A stretch of DNA of 64,000 nucleotides, taken from Delphinus delphis (taxonomy: Eukaryota > Chordata > Mammalia > Artiodactyla > Delphinidae). The stretch lies in the NCBI RefSeq assembly GCF_949987515.2, contig NC_082702.1, positions 49,755,600 through 49,819,599 on the forward strand, given 5' to 3'. Below the pieces are notes generated by a model that was given only the letters and a program-made list of their open reading frames with translations, was not told the origin of the DNA and searched no databases. Positions 48,022-59,420 of this stretch are shown here, in pieces. A program made the translations under genes and the position numbers. Within the stretch, counting starts at the first letter, position 1; each line of letters starts with the position of its first letter.

Positions 48022-48454
48022 CCCATGTGTTGGCACTTGCCCTTTTCCTGCATCAGGTTAAACACTTCTCCGTCTTCCAAAATCTGCAGGTTTGAGCATC
48101 TGCTGCTGTTACCTGAGGAATTTAGATCTTCTTTGGCCAGCTTGCCTTTGCCACTGATAAGCTCTTGGGGTTTGGGGAGGTCATTGAATCCCTCCCTACG
48201 CCCTTTCCCTAAAACTGGGCTCTGTTAGTGGACAGGACCTGGATCCTCCAGGAGCCAACAGTGATCTGGTCCGATGTGGTCTTCGGGGGGCACCGGTGCT
48301 TGTCGTCAACATCGTTTCATCCACCTTGCTGCACTGTTGCCCACCCAAACCACGGTTTACTACACAGTGGCCTCAGGGGAAGAATTTGTCACCACGGGCA
48401 TCTTATCTCCTCTTGGTTAAACTGATGAAATACTTTGTCTCTTCAAGGCGGGAT

Positions 48455-48565
48455 GTTAGATGCTTTATACTTAATCTCACAACGCTGAGAGTAGATAATA
48501 TTCACATTTACAGATGAGGGAACTGAGGCTCAGAAAGGTTACAGGGCCCAAAGTCAGTGTGCTTT
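48455..48565 (-). mobile_element. MIR fragment
   Basis: ATTTACAGATGAGGGAACTG and AGGCTCAGAAAGGTTACAGG give a clear reverse-strand MIR core. Confidence 0.75.
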
Positions 48566-48984
48566 CCTGCTGCCTCGGCCTGACATGTATTGTTCAAGGC
48601 CCGGGACTTGGGTCGGAGCCCAGGACCTAGGCGGCAGAGGTGAACTGCTGTAGACACACGAAGCTTCTCAGCACAGTTTGCATCCATTCGGGTGGAGGAT
48701 GTCCCCAGCAGTGCCGTTTGCATCCCCCTTCATAATATTCTAGTACTGTGTTAGTCTCCATAGTCTTACTTTAACATCGCAGTCTAGACAAGAATTCCCA
48801 AGCTCACCGTTCGTTTTATGGGGATCTGCTTACCTGAACAGCCAGGTGGCCTGGCAGTCTGTCCTTCAGCGGAGGGACGTCTAAGAAGTGATAGCATTTC
48901 AGCTCACACTCCAAAGTCCAGCGAGACTCAAAAATTGGGGGGGGCTCTGTAAATACAAGGCAACTCTGATCTTTCCAGAAGTGT

Positions 48985-49290
48985 GCTAGGAGGCCCTGCA
49001 GTGGAACAGGGTGGCTTCAAATCCTGACCACTGCAGTCCTTTTGGTGTCTCTCCAGGAGGGAGCTTGGGCTCCAGCCAGCGTCAGACTGACTTGAAGTCT
49101 TGCCGTCCACACTTCTTAGCTCTGCAATCTCTTATAAGATGCCACACTGTAAAACAGGCAAACTACAAACGTATCCTTCAGTTGTCCTGAGGATGAAATG
49201 AGATGACGCCTGTAAGTGCCCACCCACCATCGGCTCAGCATAGACATTAGTGGCCTCATTAATAGCATCATTATTCCATCCATATGTGCC
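48985..49290 (+). mobile_element. MIR, diverged
   Basis: GGCTTCAAATCCTGACCAC, GTCCTGAGGATGAAATGAGA and CGGCTCAGCATAGACATTAG are in forward MIR order with a ~70-bp excess in the middle. It is the last repeat before exon 6, about 550 bp upstream. Confidence 0.6.
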
Positions 49291-49782
49291 CTGCCCATCT
49301 ATAGGGTTCACAGGGTTACTAAACCAGGGAGGTGTTGAGCAGTCAGGCTCCGTTGATATAAACGAGTTTTGCCTGCGTTTGTACTTTCTGTACATGAATC
49401 GTCTCTCATTTTTCATGCAGGCTTGGTGGAATCATTTCAGAACCGGAGGGCAGCTTTTGAGATTAACACGTGGTCTCCGGAGTTCTTGCAGGAGCCAGGC
49501 TTTGTCCTGGTGTTGCCCTATCATTACAGTTTTTTTTAGGAGACAGATGGAGAGGAGCTGTGTGAGCCCGAGGACCCTTAGGACCCTGTTTCGTGCGCTG
49601 AGTCAAACAGCACAACCCCCCAGCATGGAGTTTCAGCAGAGTCCCAGCCTCCCATCCTCCCTCAACTTGGCAGTAAAACGCCCCGTTCTTCCATTCATTC
49701 CGATGATTTATATTCTCTCTGGGCGTCTAATATTAAACAGGGGAATTCCGACATGTTCCATAACACATTTACTGTAACTTGA

Positions 49783-49934
<152 letters not shown>

Positions 49935-51295
49935 GTTCCAGTGGAGGGTTATAGATCATAATAGCTTGTATTGTAATGTCTTTATCAGATGAACACAATG
50001 GGGAGGCCGGAAGGCTATTGTGTTGTCTTGGCGTTCAGACGGGAGGCTCATTTATATTGGCCCAGTGAAGGTGTACCGTATTTTCTTGACTCTGAGTCAC
50101 CCTCATTTTGAGATGCGTCATCAATCTCATAACAGCCCAGATAAAAAGGGAAAGACAGTACTAAGCAGCAGTAAAAGTGGCTCCTAAAAGCCACCCGATT
50201 GTAAGCTGCATCCTGATTACAGATATTTTTGCAGTGCCTCCCAGAATCGAGGAAAAGTGTATTTTAATTGCACTTGGAAACAAGTAAGGTCCGCTCTCCA
50301 GTCCTGCAAGGGGGCTGAACGTCAGAGCACGAGAAGAAGATTCTGCTGTTTCGCAAACCTGCAGTGATTTTAACGTGGTGCGTGAATGTGGTTCCAAAAG
50401 CGTGGACTCACATCATGAGAAACTTCCTCCTTTTTATTCCCTCATCTTTCTCAGACTTTCAAAATGCCTGAAGGAGGAAGCCTTCGCTAGGGACCGGCAG
50501 ATTTTTTTGCCATCCCTGCCAACATCTTTCTAACAGAGCAGCCCTCAGAGCCAGAGCTGAGGAAAGCAGTGGTGGTTAGCTTCATTTTCATTACAATATT
50601 TTGTTTCCAAGTGTTTATTTTTACAGTTCCCTCATATTATTTAGGGCAGGCAATACTGGTTTCTCGTTTAACACAGTGGTTTAAATTTCTTTAACAAATA
50701 ACTTCATTTAATTTTTCTTTTTCAGTGAGTTGATTTAAACACAGGGATTAAGTTAATAATGGTACAGGAGGTGCCAAGGATAAAACAGTTCCAGAAGGGG
50801 CACCGAGTGGCTGAATTCGGAGAACACTGAAAAAATGACAAACTGTCTGGGGGTTCGCCTCTGTCGGGGTCGTTGGTTTTATAGTTCTCCACGCAGATGA
50901 TGGATGTAAGGGGAGGTATCTTAAACCAGATATTCAGATCTGACCCCTCAGTGCTGTCCAGTAGCCAGTTCTTCTTATTTCTCCCTTAGTCTTTCACTCT
51001 GTTGTTTTAGACTGTTGAGAAGTCTGTTCTCTAAAGCCCTTTCTGGAGCAATCCCGTAGCCTGAGTACTTGAGGTTGAAATGTGAACTCAGAGTCTGTAG
51101 TGGGAGCTGCACCATCCCCTTAGGTGCCGGCCCTGCGCTCCTACGAACAGTTGGGTACCGTCCCCACGCGGCCAGCAGACCTAGGCGAGCCCTACTGCGT
51201 GCGCTCTCAGCAGCGTTTGGTAGCTGCGAGCCCGTGCCAGTGGTCTCGGAGATCCTCTCTTCAGGATAGAGCAGTAGCTCTTAAGACATTTGCTT

Positions 51296-51420
51296 TTTTA
51301 TCCCTTCCTGATTCATTTATCCGCTTGTTCATTCACTTAACAGGCATTTAACGCATGCCTCCAAAGCCCCAGCTCTCTTCTCGGCTCTGGGAAGAGAGTG
51401 GTGGCCGGCAGAAGCCCAGT
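51296..51420 (-). mobile_element. L2 3' end fragment
   Basis: GTTCATTCACTTAACAGGC and CCCAGCTCTCTTCTCGGCTC with GGGAAGAGAGTGGTGGCC recall the reverse L2 3' end (attcattcaacaaatatttattgag...). Confidence 0.5.
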
Positions 51421-51529
51421 TTACCTCACACGAGCCATTGTCTCAGTGGCCAGCAAGCAGGCAGTGTTTTCCTGCTAGTGACTGACTCTCCTCAACCTTG
51501 TATTTCTGTGGTTGTTTGGGAGTGAATAA

Positions 51530-51765
51530 TAATAACCACCACCGTAGCAGCAGTAACAGCTCATTTATTGAGTGCCTATTATGAGCCCCATACCCAGAAC
51601 CCTTTGCATGCTTTTTCTGATTTAATTCTCAAAGCAACCCTCAGGGTGGGTGCTGTCATTATGTCTATTACACAGATGAGGAAAATGAGACCAGGGTGGG
51701 TGAGTTATCTGAAGGCACGTGGCCAGGAAGCAGAGGGGCTGAGATCCCGTGCAGTCGGGCATTCC
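51530..51765 (-). mobile_element. MIR, near full length
   Basis: CTCATTTATTGAGTGCCTAT, GATTTAATTCTCAAAGCAAC, TATTACACAGATGAGGAAAA and GCAGAGGGGCTGAGATCCC follow reverse-strand MIR. A short second MIR piece (GGGTCACTTGGCAGG) lies at about 51815-51890. Confidence 0.85.
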
Positions 51766-52645
51766 TGGGCCCCCATCCTCAACCACCACGCTGCACTGTC
51801 TGTCGTTCTTAATGTGCCAGAAACCGAGATCAGAGAAACTGAGTGACTTTCACAGGGTCACTTGGCAGGTTGGTGGCAGATGTAGGATTTTCCTCCGTTG
51901 TGACTCTCCTCTTTCTCCTTGACAGCGTGCTGCTCTAGTGGGAGCTGAGCTGCACTGCCTCTTCATGCTTCCTCCAGTCCTGGTTTCAGACCACGTTGGA
52001 CGGGAACCATTTAGCCGAGGAGAGCCAACTGTTACATAATAGGACTATCTTCCAAGTCTTAACGGGACCATTAGTTTTTAACCGTTAAGTAATTCAGAAA
52101 TCATCAAATCCAACTGCCTTCTGTAATCAACAAGCCCAAACTCTTGGAGGAAAGCTTGCAGCCATTTTGCCCTAATTCTAGATTTTAGCAAACGACTCTG
52201 AGTTTTTGTACTCCTAGGTTCAGAAACAAAGGCGATTTTCCTCTTAGCCAACCCTGTACCACAAACCTCCTTTTATCCGTCTCTTGAGAGTCCAGCATTT
52301 TTCATGGGCTTAGAGAAATAGCGTGGTAGTGAAAATACGCATAAAAGACGCGAGCGACTTTCCTTTTGAAACACTGCCAAAGTGAAATCTCTCCTGGATA
52401 GGCAGATGACAGTTCAGTCCTTACAGGTCTGTAGATTCTGAGAAGTGTCAGAAGTGAGTTTAAGTGCTGCTGACTGAGCTGCCGTAAAAACACGTGTCAC
52501 TCTCTGCTCATCGTCCCCTCCCATCTTTCGGCATCAAAATTTCCTTGTGTGTAAAACATAATGACGAATGAAAGAAAGGCTGCCAGTTCCGAACCCATCC
52601 CTTTAGATGCTGTTGGCCTGAGGTGAGGAAAAACTCTGACACCGA

Positions 52646-52675
52646 AATTCCATGTGGATGCTACCACGTGGAATT
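52646..52675. repeat. Short inverted repeat (12-bp arms, 6-nt loop)
   Basis: AATTCCATGTGG, loop ATGCTA, then CCACGTGGAATT. Arms pair fully apart from one position that would be a G-T wobble in RNA. Confidence 0.9.
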
Positions 52676-53064
52676 CTGTTCTGAAGCCTGCCTGCGAGCA
52701 CACCAGAAGTACGATCAGGCTCTTTTTACCTTGTGTATCCCCTCGGTTCATGCCCCAGCCCAGGTGTGTCTCCCCGTACCTGGATGGGCAGCAGCGTGTG
52801 CAGCCCGAGACCTAAAGAGGTAAAACAGATGCAAATGCAAACCTTGTTGGAAGATCTAGCTCATTGAAGGGCCGGGCCGCCCTCTGTCCGCCTTCCACCG
52901 GAGGGGATGTAGATTCAGCCTCTTCTGGGACCTCTTCTTCCTCCTTTACTCTGGAGGGGCCGGGGGTGGCTGGTGTGGCACGGGGTGGGGACTGAGTCCT
53001 TTCCGAATGAGCACTGCTAACAGCGATTATACAGATCAGAGCTCCTCTTCGACTTTTTGTGTAT

Positions 53065-53265
53065 TCCGTGTAAGGCGACCTGCTGAGCACCTATTCACGT
53101 GCTCTCTCTGTAACTCCTTACAATCACCCCAGGCATTTTTCGTCATTTTTATCTCTGTTTCACATGGAAAGGCTCCAGCTTTTCACAGAGAGGCCAACTC
53201 ACAGTCCCAACTTTAGCAAGTGGTGGATCCCAAATTCGAGCCCAAGTCTGTCTGAATCCACAAGG
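53065..53265 (-). mobile_element. MIR
   Basis: CTGCTGAGCACCTATTCACG, ACTCCTTACAATCACCCCAG and CCAAATTCGAGCCCAAGTC match reverse-strand MIR. Confidence 0.72.
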
Positions 53266-53269
53266 ACCC

Positions 53270-55430
53270 CTCTTTTCGTTACACCTCACCCTTCAGGCGT
53301 TTTCTTCAGTGTGGATTTCTGGATTGGTATGAATTGCTGAGAACCAAGTTACTCAAAGTTAGTGGCTTAACACCATTTAAGACAATAAGTATTTCTCTTC
53401 TCTCTCTCTCTCTTTGTTTGTTTAAATCCAGAATCACATAAGGTCAATGCATTTTAACCTATAGGTTTTCCCTCCCTTTCCAAATTTCTTACAAAAAAAT
53501 TTTAATGCAACATATTTGTTTCAAGGACCAGTGTGTCCTCTAGAGTTTTCTGTGGTCTGTACTTCAGTGACTGCACCCCTGTGGTGTCCTTTAACTCGTT
53601 CTTTTGTCTTCCACGTTTCCCGTGAAAAGGTAGCTAACTGTAGAGGCTTGGTCAAATTCCTGTTTAATTTTTTGGCAAGAATACTTGGTCGGTGGTGGTA
53701 TAGGCTTCCATCAGGAGGACGTGCGTGCCTGCTTGCTAAAGCGTTTCCTTAAGGCTCTGCCCGCCCTGACCAACCCATTCCTGTGCCCGCTCTCTCTTTG
53801 CCCACCCCCCCTCTTTCATCCATTTCTCCTGTTCTGCTCCACTCACTCTTCTGGGTGGTCAGCCCAGGAAGCCTCAGTCTGCTTTCAGACAGTCCTCCCC
53901 AGCATCAGTGGTGGTGGTCGGCCAGTGTGTCTCAGGTCGAATTATTTTGGGCATTACTGGAAAGTTCCAAACCAAAGCCTGTGGTAAGTCCCAACCAAAC
54001 TGAGTTTTGAAGGGTATTTTTGCTGAAACTGCAGTCCTGGAGAGCAGCCAGACTCCACGCTGCCTCTCAGGCTGAGGTATCCATCAGAGTATGAAGAGCT
54101 GGGACCCTCACTGATCATGCAGACCAAGTACTGGGATTTTCTGGAATGGGCTCTGAAGCAGCAGTATGTTGTCTGTGATACTTCTGCACAATTTTATCCC
54201 TCCTTCTAACTGCTTAGTTTACCGGAAAGCACTCATTTTGAACAGGGCCTGGAACAGCAGTTCAGGAGCTTCTGGAGCTCTGTAAATATGTTTTCCTTCA
54301 TCAGATGCTGTTTGGTAGTTTGCGTCCTATGTATTCCTGAAATAATGGGCATCTGGTTCCAGTCCTGGAAGCTGAAAAGCTGGTGATGGCACGTAACATA
54401 GAAAATGCATTGCTTGGATCTCGGCTACCAATCAGCTCTTATAATATTGACCGAGGGCTTTGAGTCATCATGGAAATTAATTGAAATTGATAGTACGATC
54501 ATATTAAAATAACATGGAGTTCTAAAGATTTCTAGAACTTCATTTTTGGTCGTGGATTTCTGCTTTCTCCTTCCAACTTTCCGTCTCCAGCATAATTTAA
54601 AGAAATTAGGCTTTCTTTCACTTAAAAATACTATAGGATAGTGATGTTTAAAAAAAAAATGAAAGAATACTTTTTCTATTCCCTCTTTACTGTTTACACA
54701 TTTGAGGGGAAAATCTTTAGCAAAACTATTTATTTTCACTTTTTACTAAATTACTTTCAGAACTTGAAAGTTCAGGACTTTGGGAATCTACTAATCCCAG
54801 ATTTAATGTTCTTGGATGCTTATTCCAAATTTTGCTGTCTCAAATCCTTCTTTGGAAGTGGGTGGGCTATAAATTATAAATAAATTCTAAATTTTGAGGG
54901 ATAAATTACCCTGAAGACCAATGTGTAAATTACAGCTTAATCTTCCTTTTTCTCCTCAGCTCAGTTTTAAGAGTAATGTTTTAGCCTACATATCTGTGTT
55001 GCTCTTTGCTCAACATGAGAAATCCATTTCTGGTTTGCCTAACAGAGTATCATGTTGCTTTGCTTTTCTACAAAGTATGAAAACTAAAAGAAAAGAAAAC
55101 CAGAGAGGCAGATTTGAACTGTAATAAACTCTCTAAATCTAGATCTTAATTACGACTTTTTAAGAAAAAATTTAAAAAATCTACAAGTGAATTCTTCCCC
55201 CTCCCCTAGATTTTCCACCTCGAGGTGTTGGAAAAATTCATATTGTGAAGCATTTACTGTATCTAGAAACATCAGGGAAGAACGCTTCCATCTGAAGTAA
55301 ATGTTTTGCCTTCTGAAACTTAACTCTTTAGGCATCAAATGCTTTTATATAATTCTTTAAAAAGTATTTCTAAAACAGATTATGTACTGTCATCCCTTAT
55401 TAAACAAAAATACTAACCCAAAAGAGTAAA
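53270..55430. other. WWOX: Single-copy intronic DNA, intron 6
   Basis: A CT run at 53396-53412 and a possible MaLR trace at 53340-53395 (AGTTAGTGGCTTAAC). The remainder is AT-rich single-copy sequence. Confidence 0.5.
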
Positions 55431-55434
55431 GTGC

Positions 55435-55655
55435 AGAGGTCAGCAGACTTTTTGTAAAGGTCCAGAGAGTAAATATTTTAGACTTTTCAGGCCATAAGAT
55501 CTCTGGTGCAACTACTCATCTCTGCCTTTGTAGCATGAAAGCAGCCGTGGACAATATTTAAATGGATGAACATGGCTGTGTTCCAATAAAACTTTATTTA
55601 CAAAGGCAGGAAATGGGCTGGTTATGTCCAACGGCCATAGTGTGCCAAGCTCTGG
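55435..55655 (+). mobile_element. Non-autonomous hAT-Charlie element (MER58-like)
   Basis: It follows the family in the forward sense: GGTCAGCAGACTTTTTGTAA, GAGTAAATATTTTAGAC, GCAACTACTCATCTCTGCC, GCATGAAAGCAGCCGTGG, GGCTGTGTTCCAATAAAAC and TTTATTTACAAAGGCAGG. It is near full length and moderately diverged. Confidence 0.85.
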
Positions 55656-55664
55656 TGTAGTGAA

Positions 55665-55870
55665 AAGAACAGAGTTTTTTGGGATCAACTGAACTTAGAT
55701 TTAAATCCAAGCTCTACTGTTTACTAGCTGTGTGGCCTTGAGCACTCCGTGTCCTCGGGCCTCCCTTTCCAAGTCTATATATAAAGCAGGTTCTCGCATA
55801 GACTTTTCAGGGTTGTTGAGGAGAAAAGCTGTGATGCGTGAAATAACCAGACACATCTCAGTGCACTGTG
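55665..55870 (+). mobile_element. MIR
   Basis: TTTAAATCCAAGCTCTACTG, TTTACTAGCTGTGTGGCCTT and TTTTCAGGGTTGTTGAGGAG match forward MIR. It abuts the hAT copy at 55435-55655. Confidence 0.85.
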
Positions 55871-56514
55871 CCTGTGACTGTGTGTGCATTTGTTCTTATC
55901 TTGATCCTAAAATGATTGGAGAGGTTTTTAAAAATGCATGCAGTATGATACAATACAAGTAAGAGATCTATCTAAACCGGGGAAGGGGATCAAAGTGGAC
56001 TAGTCAGATGTGATCCCAGAGGAGGTGTGGCTCTCATGAAGTCTTTACAGTTGTTAAAAAATTGGGCCTAGGAATGAGCTTGGAGATTCCTCGCAACCAA
56101 GGGTACAGAGGACGTGAGCTTCACGTTGCCCACAAGCTATAAGCATGAGAAGCACTGAGCAGAAATATTGTTACTATAGTAATGTTCCACTGAGGATCAC
56201 GGAGTACTTAGTACTCTACTGAGTATTTTTTCCCCTGTTCTTTGTTACTCTTCACAAAGCCATGGACTTGAGGGATACTTCACAGTTCTCTTTCAGAGCA
56301 AATGGCTTGGCTCTGTTTCCTTTGCCATTGCTGCTGTTGTTTCCCTTGGTTTCTTTCCAGATGATTTGAGTGGCCTTAAGGGCAGCCTGCTTTGAATAAG
56401 TGAGGTGTAGTGGGACACAGTAAAAATCATTAACCTCTGTGTTCTGGGATACCAGAGCACTCCGTATGCCTCTTCTCCCCTCCTTTTTTGGTTTATTTAA
56501 AATTTTTTTTCCCT

Positions 56515-56585
56515 TCACGTCGTTATTTATTCAGCGCTTACAACAGTGCCAGGAACTGGGCTAGACATCGGCATTAAACGATTTG
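56515..56585 (-). mobile_element. L2 3' end fragment
   Basis: TTATTTATTCAGCGCTTACA and CAGTGCCAGGAACTGGGCTA resemble a short reverse-strand L2 end. Confidence 0.55.
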
Positions 56586-57144
56586 CCATCTTCCTTCTCC
56601 TGTGCCTTCTCTCTCTCTTAAAATACTTGTGAAGCTTAAGGATTTTTTGATAACTTTACACAGTGATGACTATCTTCAAAAACGTATCCTTACTGGAGAA
56701 GAATAATTGTTAAATAAATTAAGGGCCACTTTGCAATTAAATTTGTTAGGGGAAAAAATTTTTTTCAGTGAGCCTTTTTGCCATCCTTAAAAGTCATCAC
56801 TGCCAAGGAATACGTGAAAATGTATTTGAATTAACCACAGTGATGTTTGCAAAATAAACAGTTTTGATTTCCCAGCAGAATTCTAGGTTCAGCCACCACT
56901 ATCATGTTTCCGGAAGTCAAAGTGATGTATGTTAATTGAAGACACACACAAAAAAACTTCCCTTCCAGTAAGAATAATCACCCGGCTTTGGAAAGTAGAT
57001 ACGATTACTCTGTGGTTGCCTTCTCCCACCCCCCACCAGCCCACCAGTACATATATAGCCAGTGTTTCGTCTTCAACTCCAGCAAAGAATCCGAACTTTG
57101 TTGGTGGCGTTCAACAGTGATCACTTAAAGCACTGGACTAGAGC

Positions 57145-57423
57145 ATGAGTTGAGAAAGTTTTTCTATAAAAAGAATCAGGTAAATAAATATTTATATAAA
57201 TATCTATATGAATATTTTGACCTTTATGAACCAGATGGTCTCATTAGCAACCACTCAGCTAGTGTAGAGCGAGACCACAGTAATCACAGTAATGCAGAAG
57301 TAGCCACCGATAATGTGTAAGTGACTGGGCGAGGCTGCGTTCCAATAAAACTTTATTTAGAAAGACAGGAAGTGAGTTGGATTAGGGATTCGGTCTGGGG
57401 GGTTGTGGTTTGCTAACCCTTGG
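57145..57423 (+). mobile_element. Non-autonomous hAT-Charlie element (MER58-like), diverged and AT-expanded
   Basis: The left end TTGAGAAAGTTTTTCTATAA and the right part GCGTTCCAATAAAACTTTATT and GGTTTGCTAACCC match the family. The centre is poorly conserved and contains an AT-rich insertion around 57180-57215 (TAAATATTTATATAAATATC). It ends just before the mariner MITE. Confidence 0.7.
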
Positions 57424-57449
57424 AGTAGAACCCCTTGTCCCTTGCAGCA

Positions 57450-57532
57450 TATTGGATTGGCCAAAAAGTTCGTTCGGGTTTTTGGTAAGATGTTACAGAA
57501 AAACTGGAATGATCTTTTTGGCCAACGCCATA
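57450..57532. mobile_element. Mariner-type MITE (artiodactyl MAR1-like hairpin)
   Basis: An ~80-bp element is bounded by TA dinucleotides at 57450-57451 and 57531-57532. Its terminal repeats start TTGGATTGGCCAAAAAG and end CTTTTTGGCCAACGCCA. The 32-base arms agree at about 25 positions, with a short centre around GGTAAGATGTTACAG. There is no transposase ORF; it is a non-autonomous Tc1/mariner remnant. The family name is from memory. It follows a hAT remnant that ends about 25 bp upstream. Confidence 0.88.
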
Positions 57533-57839
57533 AGTCATTTGAAGAGCATCTTGTCTCACTATGAGAAACACGTTCCATTTTGGATTACGTTAGGTTTGGT
57601 CCAGATGAATAAGTATGTATGGCCAGTGTGTGTGCATGGTTTGTTTCATTTCTCTGCAGAAAGCACTCTGTGTTCCTTAGAGGCTGAGGGAAGAGATAAG
57701 AGTTTGAGTAGAACAGTGTGCTGTGCTGAGTCGTGGAAATACCACCATATGGGAAAGCAGGTCAACTAAGACAAGCAGGTATTGTTTAAATAATGAAGAC
57801 ACTGAAGCCCTGCTTGGGACTTGGAACCATAAAATGCTG

Positions 57840-58095
57840 ATAGTAATTGCTAATATTTATCACCTATTTATTATTCGCCATGCACAGCTAAGCTCTCATC
57901 TGCCACCCCATTTTATCCCCACAAGGACTTCCTGGGGGTAGGTCACAAATTGTAGAAGAAAGGCAGTGTCGCATGGTTCAGCCTGATACGATGATCAACC
58001 ACATTTCATAGATCAGGAAATCAAGGCTTACAGAGATGAAGGGCCTTGACCCAGCTCATGGCAGCTAGCAGGTGGTGAGACTAGAACATAGCCCA
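57840..58095 (-). mobile_element. MIR
   Basis: TGCTAATATTTATCACCTAT, TTTCATAGATCAGGAAATCA, AGGCTTACAGAGATGAAGG and GGCAGCTAGCAGGTGGTG are reverse-strand MIR landmarks, with ~40 bp of extra sequence in the middle. Confidence 0.75.
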
Positions 58096-58099
58096 AACT

Positions 58100-59089
58100 C
58101 TGCTGTGCTGCTGAGCTCCGCTTAGGGGGTGGTTTGGGAAATCAGAAAGATCTGTCTCACTTGGGAAATGCGTCATGTCAGACTCACTCCTCTGAAGGAG
58201 GTGTGTCCTAGCAGTAGGTGGATGACAACCCCTGCCTGCTGGGACAGTTGTTAAGGTCACTTCAGAGTTGAGGGGGATGCTTCTTCCAGCCATATCCTGT
58301 CACCGAGAGGAAATGGTTTTGCTGAAATATGTCTAGAAGAGGTAAACAAACCCAGTCGGAGAGGGGCTCATCCCCTCAGCTAAGGTGCCCAGAACTGTTT
58401 CCTACTGGGTGTCTGTCCATGGCGTCTGTATAAGCAGAGGTGGCCGCTGTTTACTCGCATGTGCAGTCACCTCTATACATTTACTCCAAGGGTCAGCGTT
58501 CATTTCCCCCTGGCTCCTACTTGGCTTCATAATGATGCTCGTGAGGTAGACAGAAGAGGACCAAAGGGTCACTTGGCCGTTCACACATCTGAACTCCCAG
58601 AGTGGTGCCTCTCAAATGCAAGCCCAGCCCTCATCCTTTCCTGCGGGGAAGAGCCTTGCTTGGTGTCTGGCCAGCTGAGCTACAAGCACTGCGCTTGCTG
58701 GTGTGGCCCACCGAGGCCTCTGGAGTCTGGTCCATCCTCCTCCTTTATTTGTGGCCATGTCCTCCCAATCCCATGCCTCTGTACTCTGCTCACAGAGATG
58801 CTGACAGGTTCTGCCTCCTGACTCGGGGCCTGTGCCCCTGGCTTGTGCCGCTGCCCGCCTGCCTGGCCCTCACCTGCTCCCTGGATGACTTTGTCGCATC
58901 CTCTACGGAGCCTCCCTTGTCCCGTCCTCTTACCTTCACACCATGGTTGAATTGATGAGTCACTTCTCGGAGCATCGACCACACACCCAATCATCGTGCT
59001 TGGAATACTTTGGGGACGCTTTTCTCTATATTGATTTTTCTTTGTTAGACTGAGCCCCAGAGAAACAGAAACCTTTGCTAATTCATCTT
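58100..59089. other. WWOX: GC-richer single-copy intronic DNA
   Basis: No repeat or exon recognised. ORFs of 100-120 residues at 58459-58994 overlap on both strands, which is what GC-richer non-coding DNA gives. Confidence 0.5.
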
Positions 59090-59330
59090 TGTCTTAGCTC
59101 TGAATCCCTGTTCCACACCTTACCAAGATGGTGACCTTGGCAAATTCCTTAATCCCTCTGATCCTCAGTTTCATCAGTGAAAGTGGGAGGTGATGGTAAT
59201 ACCCTTGCAGGGTGGTTGAAAGGATTAAATAACAAAATGTGTATAAAACATAGTCCGTGATACCTAGTAAACCTTTAATACATTTCAGGTAGAATCATCA
59301 TTTTTGCTACCATCATCATCCGTGGCAATT
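59090..59330 (+). mobile_element. MIR, near full length
   Basis: TGACCTTGGCAAATTCCTTA, CCTCAGTTTCATCAGTGAAA, GGTTGAAAGGATTAAATAAC and AGTAAACCTTTAATACATTT match forward MIR. Confidence 0.85.
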
Positions 59331-59367
59331 GTTACCTTTACTGCCATATAGTAAACTCAAGCAAGGG

Positions 59368-59420
59368 GATGGATAGGTGGATGGGTGGGTGGGGGCAGGG
59401 AAAGAGGGAGGGAGGGAAGC
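59368..59420. repeat. GGAT/GGGT/GGGA purine-rich simple repeat
   Basis: GGATGGATAGGTGGATGGG then GTGGGTGGGGGC and GAGGGAGGGAGGGAAG. Several G triplets lie within 50 bp. Confidence 0.85.

Noticed and set aside
47704..48080. ORFs with GLSLLWPLPLRS / SHMPRSGWAHEP-type peptides, also at 10.0 and 35.1 kb
   Set aside because: These are the same conceptual translations of CHR SINEs in both strands, not proteins.
49250..49777. 175-residue + strand ORF just upstream of exon 6
   Set aside because: It ends before the acceptor, spans part of a MIR, has no known domain and is intronic. Proximity to the exon is chance.
52623..52823. Cys-rich ORF with a MYND-finger-like FCSEAC ... H segment
   Set aside because: Spacing does not fit a MYND finger (His comes too soon and the last Cys is missing), and the upstream Cys pair is incomplete. 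The segment also overlaps the 30-bp inverted repeat. Likely coincidence.
52812..53090. 92-residue minus-strand ORF with an acidic stretch
   Set aside because: The acidic part is the translation of a CTTCTTCCTCC-type pyrimidine stretch. No homologue recognised.
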